Positions 7,833 through 11,726 of a stretch of 11,726 nt of DNA are shown here, in pieces. The position numbers and the translations under genes are program-made. The DNA comes from Leucobacter sp. UBA1945 (lineage in GTDB: Bacteria; Actinomycetota; Actinomycetes; Actinomycetales; Microbacteriaceae), in NCBI GenBank assembly GCA_002336855.1, contig DDEV01000007.1, forward strand, positions 1 to 11,726, read 5' to 3'. Position 1 is the stretch's first letter. Each line of letters starts with the position of its first letter. The notes under the pieces were generated by a model that did no database searches, was not told where the DNA came from, and saw nothing but the letters and a program-made list of their open reading frames with translations.

Positions 7833-8657
7833 GTGGGGGAGCGCCAGAAGCGCGGCCGCGATGAACGCAAGTTCGATCGAGTGCCGCGCTTCGGTCTTGC
7901 CTTGCCGCGACTTCGCGCGCGAGTAGATAGAGATCTGCGGCGCAAGCAACTGGGCAGAGAGCGCGTGACCGCTTGCGCGGTCAGGCTTATCGATCTGCAA
8001 CTGTTTCGCGTCGGCAACCCTCGGTACGCGAAGAAGAACGGCAGCTACGGGGTGACGACGCTGACGCAGCGCCACCTGCAGACCACCCCGAGCATCGTGG
8101 AGTTCGACTTTGTCGGCAAGAGCGGCAAGCGCCATCAGCGAAGGCTTCGCGATCCGCGCCTCGCGAGGCTGCTCGCCCAACTGCTCGAGTTGCCGGGGCA
8201 CGACGTCTTTCGTTTCTTTGACGAAGACGGTGTGCTGCACGATCTCACCAGCCGCGACGTCAACGCATACGTGAAGCGGCATATGGGCGAGGAGTTTACG
8301 GCGAAGGACTTTCGCACCTGGGGTGGCACCCTCTACGTGGGATCGGCGCTGCTCGAACTCGATCCCCGAGAACTTCGAACGGCCACGGGGCGAAGTCGTG
8401 CCTTGAGCACCGCCGTGAAGACGGCCGCCGAGCGTCTCGGAAACACCCCGGCGGTGACGCGATCGTCATACGTTGATCCTCGGGTGCTCGCGGCCGTCGA
8501 ACACCCGAGAATTGTCGCTCGAGTCCGGGCGCAGCACGCCAGACGCCGCCCGAGAAGGTATCAGAGCGTCAGCGAGCAGAGCGTGCTCGCACTGCTCAAA
8601 GCAATGAACGGCAAGGTGCCACGCTCGGTGATCTTGGGGCAAGAGAACGAGCCCTAG
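7833..8657 (+). CDS. DNA topoisomerase IB, poxvirus-type, lacking the N-terminal domain
   Basis: A 274-residue protein matching the catalytic part of bacterial/poxviral topoisomerase IB, which relaxes supercoils through a 3'-phosphotyrosine intermediate. Counterparts of the vaccinia active site are present: R59 (FRVGNPRY), K96 (FVGKSGK), R161 (KDFRTWGG), N204 (LGNTP, where poxviruses have His) and the nucleophile Y213 (SSYVDP). The conserved NGSYGVTTL is at 69-77. Bacterial homologs usually have ~320-350 residues, with an N-terminal domain carrying IPPAW and a GRDARGRKQYRYH-like block before the WREVRDETKYDR region; here the protein begins at that last region (RDERKFDR, 9-16). I found no trace of the missing domain upstream in any frame. 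The GTG at 7833 has only a weak ribosome site and follows the acidic gene by three bases, so reinitiation is likely. Activity is plausible but not assured. Confidence 0.88.
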   Translation: MGERQKRGRDERKFDRVPRFGLALPRLRARVDRDLRRKQLGRERVTACAVRLIDLQLFRVGNPRYAKKNGSYGVTTLTQRHLQTTPSIVEFDFVGKSGKRHQRRLRDPRLARLLAQLLELPGHDVFRFFDEDGVLHDLTSRDVNAYVKRHMGEEFTAKDFRTWGGTLYVGSALLELDPRELRTATGRSRALSTAVKTAAERLGNTPAVTRSSYVDPRVLAAVEHPRIVARVRAQHARRRPRRYQSVSEQSVLALLKAMNGKVPRSVILGQENEP

Positions 8658-8679
8658 CCTTTACAGGCCAGGGCTCGTT
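8646..8679. terminator. 14-bp hairpin between convergent genes
   Basis: AACGAGCCCTAGCC (8646-8659), loop TTTACA, and GGCCAGGGCTCGTT (8666-8679) pair at 13 of 14 positions. The stem contains the TAG stop of the topoisomerase gene and lies before the stop of the convergent His-rich gene at 8697. Its symmetry makes it a good bidirectional terminator, although neither side has a long U-run. Confidence 0.7.
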
Positions 8680-8696
8680 CAACGACCGCGCTCTTG

Positions 8697-9029
8697 TCAG
8701 TTGCGGTTGTGCTCTTCGCGCTCACGATCGATTCTGACGTGGCGCTTCGGGTCGTCTCCGCGAGCCGCTCCCTGCCCACCAGGAGTGTCGGTAGCGGGGC
8801 CGGTCGTCGTTGCGCCGCCCTCGTCGGCCCAATCCGAGCCGAGTCGGTCGTCTAGCGCTGGGTCGGTCACGACGTCTTCCTTCGCTCCGTTTCCGGTCGG
8901 TCCGTGCTGTGTGGGCACGGTCTCGGTGCGTTCTTCATTCTCCTCGATCTCGGAACGATCGGTGCGCCGGTCGCCCTCTCCGTGCGAAGCGTGCGGTTCG
9001 TGCGACTCGTGTTCATGCTGAGAGTGCAT
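8697..9029 (-). CDS. Small hydrophilic protein with His-rich N-terminus
   Basis: A 110-residue protein that I do not recognise. It is polar throughout, with no membrane segment, and looks disordered. Six of the first 16 residues are His (positions 2, 5, 7, 10, 13, 16), spaced two or three apart, which could bind metal. The middle is Glu/Thr-rich; the part from ~75 on is Gly/Thr/Pro-rich and then turns basic (PKRHVRIDREREEHNRN). The ATG at 9027-9029 is preferred over an in-frame start ten codons earlier because GGAGGT sits eight bases upstream, inside the end of the preceding gene. It lies four bases after the stop of the YeaQ/GlsB-type gene, so the two form one minus-strand operon ending at the hairpin near 8660. 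Function is unknown. Confidence 0.75.
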   Translation of the reverse strand: MHSQHEHESHEPHASHGEGDRRTDRSEIEENEERTETVPTQHGPTGNGAKEDVVTDPALDDRLGSDWADEGGATTTGPATDTPGGQGAARGDDPKRHVRIDREREEHNRN

Positions 9030-9033
9030 CGTG

Positions 9034-9303
9034 TTACACCTCCCGGCGACGGCCGCCAACGATGAGGCCGTAGATCAGCAACACGATGATCGAACCGCCG
9101 ATGGCAAGCAGCCACGATTCGAGCGACCAGAATGCGTTCATGTCGGCGCCGAAGAGCACGGAACCGAGCCACCCGCCGAGCATCGCCCCGACGACTCCGA
9201 GGAGAAGCGTTGCAATCCAGCCGCCGCCCTGGCGGCCGGGCAGGATTGCTTTCGCAATCGCGCCAGCGATCAGACCGAGTAAAAGAAATGCAAGGAATCC
9301 CAT
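9034..9303 (-). CDS. GlsB/YeaQ/YmgE-family stress-response membrane protein
   Basis: An 89-residue inner-membrane protein of the transglycosylase-associated (YeaQ/YmgE/GlsB) family, commonly linked to envelope and general stress. Three hydrophobic helices are seen: about 3-20 (LAFLLLGLIAGAIAKAIL), 28-50 with the family's Gly-rich LLLGVVGAMLGGWLG, and 63-83 (LLAIGGSIIVLLIYGLIVGG). A conserved LPGRQGGGW loop joins the first two. Its length is typical. AAGGAG lies eight bases before the ATG, giving strong support for the start. It is the first gene of a two-gene unit with the His-rich protein. A 215-base divergent region separates it from the FAD/Rieske gene. Despite the family name GlsB, it is not a glutaminase and has no relation to glsA in this window. 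Confidence 0.93.
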   Translation of the reverse strand: MGFLAFLLLGLIAGAIAKAILPGRQGGGWIATLLLGVVGAMLGGWLGSVLFGADMNAFWSLESWLLAIGGSIIVLLIYGLIVGGRRREV

Positions 9304-9518
9304 GACTCCATCTCCTTTCAGCCAGCGTGTTTCGCTCGGCTTGCCTCGAAACTATTTGCTGGAGAGGGGGTGCGGGAGGGGCTTGCGCGCGCTTGTGCGG
9401 GTGCGGTAGAGCCTCTCGTTTCGGCCATCGGTGGGGGCGCAAACCGCCACCGTAGACAGCCCGGCGAAGCGTGTCAACGGGGTCGTGGGAGCCGGCAGAG
9501 ATGCATAGAGTCGCAGCC
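9304..9518. promoter_or_regulatory. Divergent intergenic region with inverted repeats
   Basis: This stretch lies between the YeaQ-type gene (minus) and the FAD/Rieske gene (plus) and should hold both promoters. No convincing -35/-10 pair was found. Three structures stand out: an inverted repeat GTTTCG-N12-CGAAAC (9329-9352), a G-rich plus-strand run (9361-9381), and a stem CGGTGGGGG/CCGCCACCG with a CGCAAA loop (9429-9452, one mismatch). The first is close to the YeaQ-type gene start and could be an operator. Confidence 0.4.
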
Positions 9519-11063
9519 ATGATTTCTCTTTGGCAACTGACTGCACCGGTGATCGTTTCAGACGATTTCGATGGGTCGCGGCGCGACGCGGTTGTTGTCG
9601 GCGCGGGCCTCACCGGCCTGGTGACTGCTGTGCTGCTTGCTCGCGCGGGTCTGCGCGTGGCCGTGATCGAGGCGCGTCGGGCCGGCGCGGTCACGACTGG
9701 CAACACCACGGGCAAGTTGAGCCTCTTGCAGGGAACCGTGTTCAGTGAGCTGCGAAAACGCGCCGGCGATGAGGTGCTTGCGGCGTACGCTGAGGCGAAC
9801 CGCGAGGGGCAAGCCTGGATGATTCGTGAGCTCGAGTCGTGGGGCGAGGCGCTCGAGCGTCGCGATGCGTTCACCTATAGCGAGGGCGAGGATCAGCACG
9901 AAGCATTGCAGCGCGAACTCGAAGCGGCGCAGAGCGTCGGCGTTCCGGTCGAGTACGCAGCAGACACCGGTCTTCCCTTCGCTTGCGCGGGCGCGCTGCG
10001 ACTTGAACAGCAAGCCCAGCTGCAGCCGATGGCTGCGCTCGCCCGCTTCGCAGCCGAACTGCGCGAACGCGGCGGGATCCTCGTCGAATCATGCCGAGTG
10101 TTCGACGTTGAAGAGACGGCGCGTGGCCTGCGAATCGTCACTTCACAGGGGGAGATCGACGCAGGCACGTGCGTGCTCGCGACAGGCACGCCGATTCTCG
10201 ATCGAGGCATGTTCTTCGCAAAGTCGAGTGCCTCTCGCTCGTTCGTCGCCGCATATAAAATTGACGAACCTGCGCCTCCGGGAATGTACGTCTCTATCGA
10301 TGCGCCACATCGATCGCTGAGATCAGCTCAGGGCGCAGACGGTTCTGAGCTGCTCGTGGTGGGTGGGGGCACGGTGCGCGCGAAGCGCGGCAGTGACACC
10401 CGCACTGAGCTCAAGAGCCTGGATGGGTGGGTGGCTGAGCGATTCGCTGACGCCCGACGCCTGACCCTCTGGGCCGCGCAAGACTATCGAACGCACACCC
10501 GTGTGCCGTTTGCCGGTGCGATGCCGGGCGGCGGCGGCAAGATCTTTGCCGCGACCGGGTACAACAAGTGGGGCATGACCAACGCGGTGGCGGCGGCGCT
10601 GGCCATTACGGGTGAACTGCTCGGTGGGCACATGGAGTGGGCCCGCGTGCTGCGCGAACACTGCGTGAACATTGCGGGGATGGGCGAGGCGATGCGCTCG
10701 AACGCGGTCACCGCCGGAAGGCTGATCTCGGATTGGGCCGCCGCAGAACTGAGTTCGATCGACGCAGAGCGAGAGCCCGAAGAGGGCGAAGGCTACGTCG
10801 CGCGCGACGGGATCGATCCCGTGGCCGTCTGCAAAGTGAACGGCCTCGTGCATCGCAACTCGGGTGTCTGTGCGCATCTTGGCGGAATCGTGGCCTGGAA
10901 CGCCGCCGAGCGCTCGTGGGACTGCCCGCTGCACGGTTCACGGTTCGCGGCCGACGGCGCCCTGCTCGAGGGCCCCGCCGTACAGGGACTTACGCCCATG
11001 AGCCCAGGGAGGAATCAGGCTTCGGGTGACGAGTCACCCCCTCCCGAAATGGGATTCAGCTGA
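9519..11063 (+). CDS. FAD-dependent oxidoreductase with C-terminal Rieske [2Fe-2S] domain
   Basis: A 514-residue two-domain redox protein. The N-terminal DAO-type FAD domain has the dinucleotide motif VVVGAGLTGL (25-34), an acidic strand end (VIEARRAGAVTTGNTTGKLSLLQG, ~49-72) and the late GKIFAATGYNKWGMTNAVAAA block. The C-terminal Rieske domain has CxH at C451/H453 and CxxH at C469/H472, followed by GSRF and LEGPAV, so all four [2Fe-2S] ligands are present. The two extra cysteines normal in CTHLGC and CPCH are replaced by G456 and L471. The start at 9519 is chosen because homologs begin near an M-x-SLW sequence; an ATG at 9501 has a better GGGAG spacing and would add six residues, and a GTG at 9471 is less likely. 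Substrate is unknown. No signal peptide is seen, so it is probably cytoplasmic. Confidence 0.9.
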   Translation: MISLWQLTAPVIVSDDFDGSRRDAVVVGAGLTGLVTAVLLARAGLRVAVIEARRAGAVTTGNTTGKLSLLQGTVFSELRKRAGDEVLAAYAEANREGQAWMIRELESWGEALERRDAFTYSEGEDQHEALQRELEAAQSVGVPVEYAADTGLPFACAGALRLEQQAQLQPMAALARFAAELRERGGILVESCRVFDVEETARGLRIVTSQGEIDAGTCVLATGTPILDRGMFFAKSSASRSFVAAYKIDEPAPPGMYVSIDAPHRSLRSAQGADGSELLVVGGGTVRAKRGSDTRTELKSLDGWVAERFADARRLTLWAAQDYRTHTRVPFAGAMPGGGGKIFAATGYNKWGMTNAVAAALAITGELLGGHMEWARVLREHCVNIAGMGEAMRSNAVTAGRLISDWAAAELSSIDAEREPEEGEGYVARDGIDPVAVCKVNGLVHRNSGVCAHLGGIVAWNAAERSWDCPLHGSRFAADGALLEGPAVQGLTPMSPGRNQASGDESPPPEMGFS

Positions 11064-11107
11064 CGACGCGCTGAGCCGCGAGAAACCACCAGAGAAAAGG
11101 AGCGATC

Positions 11108-11365
11108 ATGCCTGACCCACACCTGAAAGACGAAGAGCTCTACGAGAAGCTGCGCGACGAGGGGGCATCGAAAGAGAAGGCCGCGCGCATCTCGAACGCC
11201 GCAGCAAAAGAGGGCCGGTCGAAGGTCGGCGAACGCGGCGGCGAGGCCGAAGACTACGAGGATCGCACGGTCGACGAACTGCGCAAGCGCGCGAAAGAGC
11301 TCGGCCTCAGCGGGTATTCGAAGCTGCGCAAGCGCGAGCTCATCGACAAGATCAGAAACCACTAG
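11108..11365 (+). CDS. DUF7218/Rho-N-like small protein
   Basis: An 85-residue charged protein. The N-terminal half (LKDEELYEKLRDEGASKEKAARISNAAA) matches my recollection of the actinobacterial DUF7218 group. The C-terminal half, from about 52 (DRTVDELRKRAKELGLSGYSKLRKRELIDKIR), is a Rho termination factor N-terminal (SAP-like) helix-extended-helix module that in other proteins binds nucleic acid. Length is typical. AAAAGGAG six bases upstream fixes the start. The TAG stop overlaps the ribosome site of the next gene (SDR), and the two ATGs are in one tight unit, with the FAD/Rieske gene 44 bases upstream. The function is not known; DNA or RNA binding is inferred from the fold. Confidence 0.88.
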   Translation: MPDPHLKDEELYEKLRDEGASKEKAARISNAAAKEGRSKVGERGGEAEDYEDRTVDELRKRAKELGLSGYSKLRKRELIDKIRNH

Positions 11366-11375
11366 GAGGGTCGAG

Positions 11376-11726
11376 ATGTCGCCGAACGAGAATCCGAGGA
11401 ACAAGTACCCACGGCCGCCGCTGCCTGAACAGCACCAGGCGACACAGCCGGGACTCACTCCGCAGATGCACCCCCGTCCCGATCACGGCGAAGACAGCTA
11501 TCGGGGAAGCGGGCGGTTGCGGGGGCAGCGCGCACTGATCACCGGCGGCGACTCGGGCATCGGCGCCGCGACCGCCATCGCTTTCGCCCGGGAGGGCGCG
11601 GACGTGGTGATCAGCTACCTGGAGCAGGAGGAGTCCGACGCCCAGGCGGTCGCGGAGGTGATCCGGGCCGAGGGACGCACCGTCGCCACCATCGCCGGGG
11701 ACCTGCGGGACAAGGGCTTCGCCAAG
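11376..11726 (+). CDS. SDR family oxidoreductase, YghA-type, N-terminal part (partial)
   Basis: The first 117 residues of a short-chain dehydrogenase/reductase; the frame is open to the window edge. The polar N-terminal extension (KYPRPPLPEQHQ, 10-21, then DHGEDSYRGSGRL, 36-48) is typical of the YghA/YdaD-like SDR branch, which is larger than classical SDRs. The Rossmann cofactor motif TGGDSGIG is at 56-63, followed by AIAFAREGADVVISYL (67-82) and GDL (108-110). The catalytic Ser-Tyr-Lys lies beyond the edge. The ATG at 11376 has AGGAGGG five bases upstream, overlapping the DUF7218 stop. Arginine codons differ from the neighbours: seven of eleven are CGG, against eight of ten CGC in the gene just before it, which may signal transfer. 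Confidence 0.92.
   Translation, partial: MSPNENPRNKYPRPPLPEQHQATQPGLTPQMHPRPDHGEDSYRGSGRLRGQRALITGGDSGIGAATAIAFAREGADVVISYLEQEESDAQAVAEVIRAEGRTVATIAGDLRDKGFAK

Noticed and set aside
7326..8282. 318-residue minus-strand open frame across three plus-strand genes
   Set aside because: It crosses the SRPBCC, acidic and topoisomerase genes antisense; its sequence is biased and unlike any family.
7587..8657. One topoisomerase gene broken by a nonsense mutation
   Set aside because: The upstream acidic ORF bears no resemblance to the topoisomerase N-terminal domain and has its own strong ribosome site, so two genes are more likely.
9034..9303. Link between the GlsB-type protein and glutaminase
   Set aside because: The shared name is historical; the 89-residue protein is a YeaQ-type membrane protein with no glutaminase motif.
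8867..9874. 335-residue minus-strand open frame
   Set aside because: It spans parts of three better supported genes and the intergenic region, with Arg/Ser-rich shadow composition.
1..11726. CRISPR array, tRNA, rRNA, insertion sequence or attachment site
   Set aside because: No regularly spaced repeats, tRNA cloverleaf, rRNA, transposase or integrase sequence was seen by reading; a dedicated tRNA scan was not possible.

Overview
The window is GC-rich, gene-dense DNA with short intergenic gaps, strong GGAGG-type ribosome binding sites and frequent stop/start overlaps. Protein content and style (GOGAT subunits, DUF998, YihY/BrkB, poxvirus-type topoisomerase IB, DUF7218, YghA-like SDR) point to a high-GC actinobacterium, most likely Microbacteriaceae (Microbacterium/Leucobacter-like). 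That placement is inference. No rRNA, tRNA, CRISPR array, insertion sequence or phage gene was seen, and no gene-free stretch exceeds about 215 bases.

Left part (1-4649), glutamate/glutamine metabolism. The 3' end of gltB overlaps gltD by 8 bases; together they encode NADPH glutamate synthase. Convergent to them, and touching gltD stop codon to stop codon, is a minus-strand unit of a glutaminase (glsA) and a 550-residue MFS transporter joined by an ATGA overlap. A 96-base divergent region (4650-4745) separates glsA from the next plus-strand unit.

Middle part (4746-6955), membrane proteins. A DUF998-like polytopic protein and a YihY/BrkB-family protein are joined by another ATGA overlap.

Right part (7066-11726), a run of small genes of the kinds found in stress regulons and envelope or DNA maintenance. 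It holds a SRPBCC protein, a very acidic 80-residue protein, a topoisomerase IB lacking the usual N-terminal domain, a minus-strand pair (YeaQ/GlsB-type membrane protein and a His-rich hydrophilic protein), a FAD oxidoreductase with a C-terminal Rieske domain, a DUF7218/Rho-N-like protein, and the start of a YghA-type SDR that runs off the edge.

Most notable are: the N-terminally short topoisomerase IB preceded in the same frame by the acidic ORF, with only TAG-AGA between them; the Rieske domain that keeps all four cluster ligands but lacks both disulfide cysteines; the translational coupling of glutaminase to an atypical MFS transporter; and a sharp change in arginine codon use in the terminal SDR gene. 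I do not claim a proven new system. The acidic protein/short topoisomerase pair inside a stress-type cluster is the best candidate for one.
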